Part shown: one piece after another, positions 1-5,376 of the stretch | How the letters are laid out: every line of letters begins with the position of its first letter | Numbering within the stretch: position 1 is the stretch's first letter | DNA from: Thermoleophilia bacterium | Lineage (GTDB): Bacteria > Actinomycetota > Thermoleophilia > Miltoncostaeales > Miltoncostaeaceae | NCBI GenBank assembly: GCA_017882555.1 | Contig: JADGPH010000090.1 | Location: 1-6,066, forward strand | Length of the DNA stretch: 6,066 bases | Reading direction: 5' to 3' | Notes under the pieces: model-generated | Told to the model about the DNA's origin: nothing | What the model saw: only the letters and a program-made list of their open reading frames with translations | The model's database searches: none | Made by a program: the position numbers and the translations under genes

Positions 1-269
1 CTCAACACCTGGCCAGAGAGCTCCGGGAGCACCGGCGCGACGAAGACCGAGTGCCCCTCGGTCACGCGCAGCTGGAGGTTCCCCGCGGGACCGACGAGCG
101 CCGCGGAGGCCGCCTGGCCGTGCGACAATCGCGTGAGCAGTGCCGACAGCGGCGCCGACGTGCCAGCCGACGCAGTCGTAGAAGCACGCAGCGGGGTTGC
201 GGCCGCCACCGAGCTCAAGCTCACGGCGGCGATGACGGCGAGCAGGGCATAACGGCGATAGCGTTTCAT
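1..269 (-). CDS. N-terminal part of a secreted protein of unknown function (runs off left edge)
   Basis: Only the first 89 codons are in the window and no stop is reached. The protein opens with a typical Sec signal peptide: a basic n-region (MKRYRRY), a hydrophobic core of about 17 residues (ALLAVIAAVSLSSVAAA) and a likely cleavage site after the Ala run near residue 24. A Ser/Thr/Ala-rich linker follows (residues 25-40), then the beginning of a domain (residues 41-89) that I do not recognise. The ATG at 269 is well supported: reading the same frame backwards, a TGA lies at 281-279 and no start codon falls between it and the ATG. No convincing Shine-Dalgarno sequence precedes it. The gene is divergent from the metallopeptidase, with 109 bp between the two start codons. 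It is probably exported to the envelope or medium; the mature function cannot be judged from this fragment. Confidence 0.75.
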   Translation of the reverse strand, partial: MKRYRRYALLAVIAAVSLSSVAAATPLRASTTASAGTSAPLSALLTRLSHGQAASAALVGPAGNLQLRVTEGHSVFVAPVLPELSGQVL

Positions 270-320
270 TACCGCTACTCAACCGCGCGGGGACCACTGG
301 CGCACCACCCATCTGACCAG

Positions 321-339
321 CCAACCCCTCCTCGGTTGG
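321..339. other. Small inverted repeat in the divergent intergenic region
   Basis: CCAACC (321-326) and GGTTGG (334-339) form a perfect 6-bp stem with a 7-nt loop. Read on the minus strand the loop is GAGGAGG, a strong Shine-Dalgarno-like sequence, lying upstream of the secreted-protein gene. It may be an operator or an RNA hairpin in the 5' leader of that gene, but the stem is short enough to be chance. The rest of the 270-378 gap holds only the putative metallopeptidase promoter. Confidence 0.3.
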
Positions 340-343
340 ATGA

Positions 344-378
344 TTGTCTGGTCGCGGGTCGAGCTACGCTTGCACACA
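344..378 (+). promoter_or_regulatory. Putative leaderless promoter of the metallopeptidase gene
   Basis: TACGCT at 365-370 fits the actinobacterial TANNNT -10 pattern and ends 8 nt before the ATG at 379, so the first transcribed base could be at or next to the start codon. The possible -35 is TTGTCT (344-349) with a short 15-nt spacer. No Shine-Dalgarno sequence lies in front of the ATG, which agrees with leaderless translation. This is inferred from sequence pattern only. Confidence 0.45.
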
Positions 379-723
379 ATGATGCACGCCGACGAGTTTG
401 AGGACACCGTCGACTTCGCCCTGGGACTCGTTCCCGAGCCCTTCCAGCAGGCCCTCGGCGAGGTTGCGGTGCTCATTGAGGACAATGCCCCTCCGAGCAT
501 GGGCCGGCTGTACGGGCTCTACCAGGGAGTCCCGCGCACCCATCCCGAGTCACGCGGCTTCGGACAACTTCCTCCGCGCATCACCATCTATCGCCGGCCG
601 CTCGAACGGGACTTCCCTGATCGCCAGAGGTTGATCGGCCAGATATGCGTCACGGTGCTCCACGAACTTGGACACCACCTCGGCATGAACGAACAACAGT
701 TGCGGGATCTGGGCTACGGGTGA
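379..723 (+). CDS. Small zincin-like metallopeptidase (DUF1025 / PF06262-type)
   Basis: A 114-residue single-domain protein with the zinc-protease motif HELGHHLGMNE. H95 and H99 are the expected zinc ligands, E96 the general base, and E105, in the HExxHxxGxxE spacing, the likely third ligand. Residues 1-35 (an acidic helix with the motif LVPEPFQ) and the segment LYGLYQGVP followed by ITIYRRPLER are characteristic of the small actinobacterial 'minigluzincin' family, whose members are about 110-140 residues long and have no known substrate. There is no signal peptide, so it should be cytoplasmic. I chose the ATG at 379 (an immediate second ATG follows) because family members begin near this acidic helix and a -10-like TACGCT precedes it. 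An upstream in-frame ATG at 340 would add 13 residues that do not look like the family. The gene is followed at once by a strong hairpin. Confidence 0.85.
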   Translation: MMHADEFEDTVDFALGLVPEPFQQALGEVAVLIEDNAPPSMGRLYGLYQGVPRTHPESRGFGQLPPRITIYRRPLERDFPDRQRLIGQICVTVLHELGHHLGMNEQQLRDLGYG

Positions 724-725
724 CG

Positions 726-760
726 GGGGGTGACCCGTCCACGTGCGACGGGTCACCCCC
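726..760. terminator. Perfect 14-bp hairpin between convergent genes (bidirectional terminator candidate)
   Basis: GGGGGTGACCCGTC (726-739) is exactly complementary to GACGGGTCACCCCC (747-760), with a 7-nt loop. It begins 3 nt after the metallopeptidase stop and ends 10 nt before the npdG stop, so it could end transcripts from both sides. Neither side has a T-tract, as is common for actinobacterial terminators. A further small palindrome, GGTCA-G-TGACC (769-779), overlaps the npdG stop codon and repeats the same GTGACC element. Confidence 0.7.
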
Positions 761-770
761 AGGTCGCGGG

Positions 771-1463
771 TCAGTGACCAGCAATCGGGGCTGGAGGCGC
801 GTTCTCCAGTCCGGTGATTCGGAGACTGGCCTCTCCGCCATAGCGCTTGTTCATGTTGATCACGAGTGCCGTCATGCCTTCGATAATCAGCGCGTTCGCA
901 AGCGGCCCTGCGTCCAGCCCACGCGCACCTGGCAGATCATTCGTCAACGCGATTACCGCTTCGCGGGCCTCGCGGCTCTTGCCACACACGAGGACATCCG
1001 CACCGAGATGATGCCGTGCCTGCAAGGCGGCGGCGGGCAAGTTGTTGAAGGCCAACACGACCTTCGCGTCCGGTGCGAGCCCTTGGATCACCTGGGCGCA
1101 TGATGGGCCACCCGCCGGCAATTCGGCACCCTGCACGGCAATCGCACCGCTCTTACCGAACTTGAGGGCATTGGCGACCGTGATCACGATCTTGCCGGCG
1201 AGTGCCGCGGCCAAGGGCGGGATGGTCTGCTCGATCCCTTCCCATGGGATGGAGACGATGGCCAACTCCCCCGCCTGGGCGGCCTCGACGTTCTCCATCG
1301 GGACGAAATTGCCCTCGGGCAGGCTCTCGCGAAGTCCCTGCGCGGCTTGATCGGCGCGGTCCTGACTGCGTGAGCCCACGATGATCTGGTGCCCTGCCGC
1401 GGCAAAGCAAATGGCAAGCCCGCGACCAAGGTCACCGGTGCCGCCGAAGATCGCGATCTTCAT
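771..1463 (-). CDS. npdG: NADPH:F420 oxidoreductase (F420-dependent NADP reductase)
   Basis: A 230-residue protein, the usual size for this family. It transfers hydride between NADPH and the deazaflavin cofactor F420 in the cytoplasm. The N-terminal Rossmann fold is clear: KIAIFGGTGDLGRGLA (residues 2-17) is the dinucleotide-binding loop, and GSRSQDRA (30-37) carries the Ser-Arg pair that in this family contacts the 2'-phosphate of NADP, so NADP rather than NAD is expected. Further matches are IVSIPWEGI (69-77), the stretch ending VITVANAL (93-100), and the conserved C-terminal part with AFNNLPA (138-144) and INMNKRYG (202-209). The ATG at 1463 is preceded 7 nt upstream by AGGGAG (1471-1476). 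The frame stays open upstream to 1580, but that would place 39 unrelated residues inside folD. It is the last gene of the pcrA-folD-npdG run, 14 nt after the folD stop, and it implies that the host makes F420. Confidence 0.92.
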   Translation of the reverse strand: MKIAIFGGTGDLGRGLAICFAAAGHQIIVGSRSQDRADQAAQGLRESLPEGNFVPMENVEAAQAGELAIVSIPWEGIEQTIPPLAAALAGKIVITVANALKFGKSGAIAVQGAELPAGGPSCAQVIQGLAPDAKVVLAFNNLPAAALQARHHLGADVLVCGKSREAREAVIALTNDLPGARGLDAGPLANALIIEGMTALVINMNKRYGGEASLRITGLENAPPAPIAGH

Positions 1464-1470
1464 AGACGTT

Positions 1471-1476
1471 CTCCCT
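1471..1476 (-). promoter_or_regulatory. Ribosome binding site of npdG
   Basis: AGGGAG on the minus strand lies 7 nt before the npdG ATG and directly after the folD stop (1480-1478). It decides the start at 1463 and suggests that ribosomes finishing folD could feed npdG. The operon-leading genes in this window lack such a site. Confidence 0.75.
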
Positions 1477-1477
1477 G

Positions 1478-2338
1478 TTATGCGTCGGCCTCGGAACGCC
1501 GAATGGCGGCCTCGAGGGTGTTTGCGAGCAGATAGGCAATAGTTGTCGGACCCACACCACCCGGAACGGGGGTGATCCACCCGGCGACCGCGGCAGCTTC
1601 ATCGAAGGCCACGTCGCCGCGGAGCCCATCCTGGGTACGGTTGATACCCACGTCGATCACCGCAGCACCTGGCCGTACCCAGTCCCCGCGCACCATCTCG
1701 GGCCGCCCGACCGCCGCGACGAGAATATCCGCCTGACGGCAGAGCGCGGGGAGATCGCGGGTCCGCGAGTGCGCGACGGTGACCGTGCAATTGGCCGCCA
1801 GGAGCAACATCGACTGGGGCTTGCCGACGATCAGGCTGCGACCGACGACGACGGCGTGGGCACCCGAGAGGGGCACCTCGCCCTCGCGCAACAGACGCAT
1901 CACACCTTGCGGGGTGCATGGCACATTCCCGGGCTCACCTCGCATCAGTCGGCCGAGGCTGACAGGTGAAAAACCGTCGACGTCCTTGTCGGGATGAATC
2001 CGGTTGGCGATTAGCCGTTCCGAGAGTTGGTCGGGCACGGGAAGCTGCACCAACATGCCGTCTACGGTGCTGTCGACATTCAACTCATCAATGAGGCGAT
2101 CGAGCTCGGCTTGGGTCGTGCTCTCAGGCAGGGTCAACCGTCGCGAGATCATCCCGACCTCTTCGGCTGCCCGCGCCTTACCGGCTTGATACAGCTCAGA
2201 AGCGGGGTCGTCACCGACCTGAATCCCGACGAGACCGGGCGCGCGACCGTGGGTGCCCGTAAACGCCGCGACGCCCTCGGCAACCTCGGCGCGCACGCGT
2301 GCGGCGACCGCCTTGCCGTCGATGATCATCGCTGCCAT
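1478..2338 (-). CDS. folD: Bifunctional methylenetetrahydrofolate dehydrogenase / methenyltetrahydrofolate cyclohydrolase
   Basis: A 286-residue cytoplasmic enzyme that oxidises 5,10-methylene-THF to methenyl-THF with NADP and hydrolyses it to 10-formyl-THF, supplying one-carbon units for purines and formyl-Met-tRNA. The key residues match E. coli FolD at identical positions: Y50 and the catalytic lysine K54, Q98 in GMLVQLPVP, and D121 in DKDVDGF. Also present are PCTPQG (140-145), the NADP-binding VVVGRSLIVGKP (163-174), ADILVAAVGRP (203-213), DVGIN (229-233) and ITPVPGGVGP (255-264). One small oddity is Thr265 where the usual motif has Met (GVGPMT). The ATG at 2338 lies 3 nt after the pcrA stop. 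A Shine-Dalgarno-like GAAAGG (2355-2350), 11 nt upstream, sits inside the last pcrA codons, so the two genes are probably translationally coupled. A second in-frame ATG (2329) is possible but is 20 nt from that site. Confidence 0.96.
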   Translation of the reverse strand: MAAMIIDGKAVAARVRAEVAEGVAAFTGTHGRAPGLVGIQVGDDPASELYQAGKARAAEEVGMISRRLTLPESTTQAELDRLIDELNVDSTVDGMLVQLPVPDQLSERLIANRIHPDKDVDGFSPVSLGRLMRGEPGNVPCTPQGVMRLLREGEVPLSGAHAVVVGRSLIVGKPQSMLLLAANCTVTVAHSRTRDLPALCRQADILVAAVGRPEMVRGDWVRPGAAVIDVGINRTQDGLRGDVAFDEAAAVAGWITPVPGGVGPTTIAYLLANTLEAAIRRSEADA

Positions 2339-2341
2339 CGA

Positions 2342-4477
2342 TCATCCGACCTTTCGCATCGGCGCGGCACCTGCCATGAGGCGCCGCTCAGTTCCATCAC
2401 GGTTGAATCGCACCCGGACCAAGCTGCCCCGACTCTCGACGCCTGTCACGACACCTTCCCCGAATGTTGCGTGGAGTACGGTATCCCCGGCCTCCAAAGG
2501 GACGATTGCACTGCGTTGGGCGGACCCTGCAAACGCCGCACGGATCGGAGCTCCCTCGAGAGCACGGATCGCGTCGCGGGGAATCTCTGCGAGAAACCGA
2601 GAGGGCAGACGATACTCACGGCCACCGTGGATGGCACGCGTCTCGGCATGGGTCAACAGCAGTCGCTGCTTGGCACGGGTCATCCCGACGTAACACAGCC
2701 GGCGCTCCTCTTCGAGACTGTCGGGGTCATCGGCCCGGGCATGCGGGAAGATTCCCTCCTCCATGCCCGTCATGACGACCACATCAAACTCCAAGCCCTT
2801 GGCATTGTGGACCGTCATCAGAGTCACTTGACCATGCTCTTGATCGACGAGATCGGCGTCCGACTGTAAGGCGACCTCCTCGAGGAAGCCGAGCAGAGAC
2901 GGCTCGAGCGCAGTGGCCTGATATTCGACCGCGACATTCTCCAGTTCGTCCAGGTTCTCGATGCGCCCCTGCGCCTCCAGCGTGCCCTCGGCCCTCAGCA
3001 CGGACTTGAGCCCCGACCGATCAATGGTCATCACAACGAGCCCGCTCACCGGCACGCCGGCGGCATCGGCATGGCTCAGTTCCTCGATCAGCCCTGCCGT
3101 GCGAACGAGCGCGGACCGTTGGGCCTGGTTGAGTCCGCCGATCAACTCTCCTTGACCGATCGCGTCCCCGAGCGCAAACCCATGGGTTTGCGCGCACTGG
3201 ACCAATTTCGCCAGACAACCAGGACCGAGCCCACGCTTCGGGGCCCCCAGTAGCCGCGCGATGGCGATCTCGTCCGCCGGGTTCGCGGCGGCCCGGAGAT
3301 AGGCCATCACATCCCGCACCTCAGCGCGCTCGTAGAAGCGGGGTCCGCCAACCACCGTGTAGGCGATACGGCCACGGACCAGTTGATCCTCGATCGATCG
3401 ACTCTGGGCGTTGGTTCGATAGAACACCGCGATCTGACTGAGCAATGTCCCTGCCGCCCGGGCGCGCTCGATCTCCGCCAACACGGTACGCGCTTCGTCG
3501 TGCTCATCGCGACATGGCACTACGTGCAGGGGTTCTCCCTCGCCGCGATCGGTCCAGAGTTCTTTCGGCCGCCGGCCGCGGTTGCGAGCAACAACCGAGT
3601 TCGCCGCACGCAGGATGGTCCCGCTGGAGCGGTAGTTCTGCTCGAGCGCAACGACGTATGCGTCCGGATAGTCGCGCTCGAAATCGAGAATGTTGCGCAC
3701 GTCGGCGCCACGCCACGAGTAGATCCCCTGGTCGTCATCCCCGACCGCACAGATATTACGCTGCGGTTCTGCGAGCACGCGGACCAATCGGTACTGCGCG
3801 TGATTGGTGTCCTGGTACTCGTCCACCAGCACGTACGAGAACCGCGACTGGTAACGCTCTCGCACCTGGTCATCGGATTCCAATAGGCGTGTCGTGACCA
3901 TCAGCAAATCGTCGAAGTCCATGGCGCCGGCGGCCAACAGTCGCGCCGAATAGCGGCGATACAACCGGGCCACAATCTCATCCCCGAAGCCATCGGCTTC
4001 CTCGAAAAACGCCTCTGCGTCCACGAGGCGGTTCTTCGCGTCAGAGATGCGCCCGAGGACATTGCGTGGAGACACCCGCTTGGGGTCGATCTCCTCGTCG
4101 AGAAAGCACGCACGCATCAGCCGCAACTGATCGTCGGCGTCGTAGATCGCAAAATCCGGGCGGTATCCGGCCGCCGCCGCCTCACGACGCAAGATTCGGA
4201 CGCAGGCGGAGTGAAAGGTGCTCGCCCAGATCTCACGTGCCGACGGACCCACCAGACGGGTGATCCGCTCACGCATCTCCGCCGCGGCCTTGTTCGTGAA
4301 GGTGATCGCGAGAATCGCCCACGGGGGCACACCGCACTCTCCGATGAGATACGCGATGCGATAGGTCAGCACACGGGTCTTGCCACTCCCGGCCCCGGCC
4401 AGCACCAGCAATGGGCCGTCCGTGTGCAGGACCGCGTCACGCTGTGGGGGATTCAAATCGTCCAGGAGGTTGGCCAA
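2342..4477 (-). CDS. pcrA: ATP-dependent DNA helicase PcrA/UvrD (superfamily 1A)
   Basis: A 711-residue 3'-5' helicase for nucleotide excision repair, removal of stalled complexes and replication restart. The motifs appear in order: Q motif LNPPQRDAV (8-16), Walker A AGAGSGKT (27-34, K33), Ia ITFTNKAAAEM (58-68), Walker B VDEYQDTN (218-225), III GDDDQGIYSWRGA (246-258), IV QNYRSS (280-285), V TVHNAKGLEFD (555-565) and VI CYVGMTRAKQR (595-605). Residues 662-709 (GDTVLHATFGEGVVTGV and onward) form the C-terminal Tudor/KOW-like domain that in PcrA/UvrD contacts RNA polymerase. The start is TTG at 4477: an in-frame TAG lies at 4492-4490 with no other start codon between, and a later start would cut into the Q motif. 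TAGGAT (4492-4487) just upstream could be a -10 element or, through its AGGA, a Shine-Dalgarno sequence. It lies 93 nt after cysE and 3 nt before folD, and probably heads the operon. Confidence 0.97.
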   Translation of the reverse strand: MANLLDDLNPPQRDAVLHTDGPLLVLAGAGSGKTRVLTYRIAYLIGECGVPPWAILAITFTNKAAAEMRERITRLVGPSAREIWASTFHSACVRILRREAAAAGYRPDFAIYDADDQLRLMRACFLDEEIDPKRVSPRNVLGRISDAKNRLVDAEAFFEEADGFGDEIVARLYRRYSARLLAAGAMDFDDLLMVTTRLLESDDQVRERYQSRFSYVLVDEYQDTNHAQYRLVRVLAEPQRNICAVGDDDQGIYSWRGADVRNILDFERDYPDAYVVALEQNYRSSGTILRAANSVVARNRGRRPKELWTDRGEGEPLHVVPCRDEHDEARTVLAEIERARAAGTLLSQIAVFYRTNAQSRSIEDQLVRGRIAYTVVGGPRFYERAEVRDVMAYLRAAANPADEIAIARLLGAPKRGLGPGCLAKLVQCAQTHGFALGDAIGQGELIGGLNQAQRSALVRTAGLIEELSHADAAGVPVSGLVVMTIDRSGLKSVLRAEGTLEAQGRIENLDELENVAVEYQATALEPSLLGFLEEVALQSDADLVDQEHGQVTLMTVHNAKGLEFDVVVMTGMEEGIFPHARADDPDSLEEERRLCYVGMTRAKQRLLLTHAETRAIHGGREYRLPSRFLAEIPRDAIRALEGAPIRAAFAGSAQRSAIVPLEAGDTVLHATFGEGVVTGVESRGSLVRVRFNRDGTERRLMAGAAPMRKVG

Positions 4478-4570
4478 CGCAGAACGATCCTAGCGACCGT
4501 ACCCCCGGACACGGAGGGGTATCGGATGCAATGTGCGCGGCGAGCACGCGGCGGCGAACGATCCGAGAAG
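4478..4570 (-). promoter_or_regulatory. cysE-pcrA intergenic region with putative pcrA promoter and repeats
   Basis: This 93-bp gap holds TAGGAT on the minus strand (4492-4487), which ends 9 nt before the pcrA TTG and matches the high-GC actinobacterial -10 TAGGAT; I see no good -35. A stem TACCCC (4500-4505) / GGGGTA (4516-4521) with a 10-nt loop lies upstream and could be a weak terminator for cysE or an operator. GAACGATCC occurs twice (4482-4490 and 4556-4564) as a direct repeat, and the copy nearer pcrA overlaps the TAGGAT box. Confidence 0.4.
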
Positions 4571-5353
4571 CTAGCTCTCACCCTGTGTGGGGACTTCGCG
4601 GCCTTCCACGCGCGGCCGACCGTCCGGGAATCTGCCGTTCCCGCTGCCGTCGATGAGCCCGGCTCCGCGTTGGGCGGCTTCGACATGATGCTCGAGTTCG
4701 GTGACCCGACGGGTGAGCGTCTCCAACGACTCAGCAACCGGGTCCGGCAGACGTGTGTGCTCGATATCCGGGCCCATGATGCGCTTGCCCGAAATCACCA
4801 CCGGGCGCCCTGGGTTCCCCACCACCGTCGTCGCGGGCGGCACGTCCTTGACGACGATGGCGCCCGCGCCGATCTTGGCGTCGTCGCCGATGACCAGAGG
4901 CCCCAATACCTGAGCCGCGGTCCCGACAATCACCCGGTTGCCGACCGTCGGATGGCGCTTGCCACCCTGCTTGCCGGTCCCACCGAGGGTGACCCCCTGG
5001 TAGATGGTCACGTCATCGCCAATCTCGGTCGTTTCACCGATGACGACCCCCATGCCGTGGTCGATAAACAGACCCCTGCCGATGCGCGCCCCAGGGTGGA
5101 TTTCGATCCCCGTGAAGAACCGGGAGATCTGGGAGACCAGCCGGGCCGGAAACCGATACCCGCGGACATACAGCGCGTGGGCAAGTCGATGCATCCACAC
5201 CGCATGCAGACCCTGGTACAGCAACAGCTCGGTGGTGGAATGAGCGGCAGGATCACGCTCACGCGCGGCGCGCAGGTCATCCCGAAAGGTTTCCAGCGCC
5301 CTCGAGCAGCGTCCATTGAGGTGAGAAATCTTGCCGCGCCTCTTGGCGACCAT
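4571..5353 (-). CDS. cysE: Serine O-acetyltransferase (CysE/EpsC type)
   Basis: A 260-residue enzyme that acetylates L-serine with acetyl-CoA to give O-acetylserine, the sulfide acceptor in cysteine synthesis. Residues 25-80 form the N-terminal helical domain (LLLYQGLHAVWMHRLAHAL at 43-61), followed by a left-handed beta-helix of hexapeptide repeats (about 82-180). Catalytic and serine-binding residues are visible in GIEIHPGA (E84, H86), LFIDHGMGVVIGET (H99) and GGKRHPTV (H134), with VTLGGTGK at 121-128. The Glu in EIHP, where E. coli CysE has Asp, fits the Bacillus/actinobacterial subgroup. The C-terminus has LPDPVAESL and a short heptad helix (L210, L213, V217, L220, V224), then a Gly/Pro/Arg-rich tail without the terminal Ile used by enterobacterial CysE to bind CysK. 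The ATG at 5353 is the only start codon before the conserved core other than ones well inside the divergent gene. It lies 7 nt after a TATACT box. Confidence 0.95.
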   Translation of the reverse strand: MVAKRRGKISHLNGRCSRALETFRDDLRAARERDPAAHSTTELLLYQGLHAVWMHRLAHALYVRGYRFPARLVSQISRFFTGIEIHPGARIGRGLFIDHGMGVVIGETTEIGDDVTIYQGVTLGGTGKQGGKRHPTVGNRVIVGTAAQVLGPLVIGDDAKIGAGAIVVKDVPPATTVVGNPGRPVVISGKRIMGPDIEHTRLPDPVAESLETLTRRVTELEHHVEAAQRGAGLIDGSGNGRFPDGRPRVEGREVPTQGES

Positions 5354-5370
5354 AGTGCTGAGTATAGGCT
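5343..5370 (+). promoter_or_regulatory. Putative leaderless promoter of the GNAT acetyltransferase gene
   Basis: TTGGCG (5343-5348), a 16-nt spacer and TAGGCT (5365-5370) form a reasonable promoter whose -10 ends 6 nt before the ATG at 5377. The -35 lies inside the first codons of cysE on the other strand. No Shine-Dalgarno sequence precedes the ATG. Confidence 0.45.
5361..5366 (-). promoter_or_regulatory. Putative -10 element of the leaderless cysE promoter
   Basis: Minus-strand TATACT matches five of six bases of the TATAAT consensus and ends 7 nt before the cysE ATG, placing the likely first transcribed base at the A of the start codon. At the usual 17-nt spacer the -35 position reads AAGGAG (5389-5384), which does not resemble TTGACA, so the promoter may depend on the -10 or on an activator. 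It overlaps by 2 bp the -10 assigned to the divergent GNAT gene. Confidence 0.55.
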
Positions 5371-5376
5371 CTTTGT

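Noticed and set aside
1..312. A second minus-strand open frame from ATG at 312, about 14 nt after GAGGAGG
   Set aside because: It is open to the left edge, but its product is an Arg/Gly-rich composition typical of a frame shadow, whereas the overlapping frame from 269 gives a textbook signal peptide and G/C-rich third positions.
645..1103. Plus-strand open frame overlapping the metallopeptidase 3' end, the hairpin and npdG antisense
   Set aside because: It crosses the terminator hairpin and is antisense to npdG, with no recognisable domain.
1464..1580. Upstream extension of npdG by 39 residues
   Set aside because: The extra residues lie inside folD in another frame and do not resemble the family; a good ribosome site supports the ATG at 1463, which begins exactly at the Rossmann strand.
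2027..2869. Plus-strand open frame of 280 codons opposite the folD 5' part and pcrA 3' part
   Set aside because: It spans the antisense of two well-supported genes and has no recognisable motif; a codon-bias shadow.
4482..4490. GAACGATCC considered as a LexA/SOS box for pcrA
   Set aside because: Actinobacterial SOS boxes are inverted repeats with GAAC and GTTC halves; the GTTC half is missing here, so SOS control is not supported.
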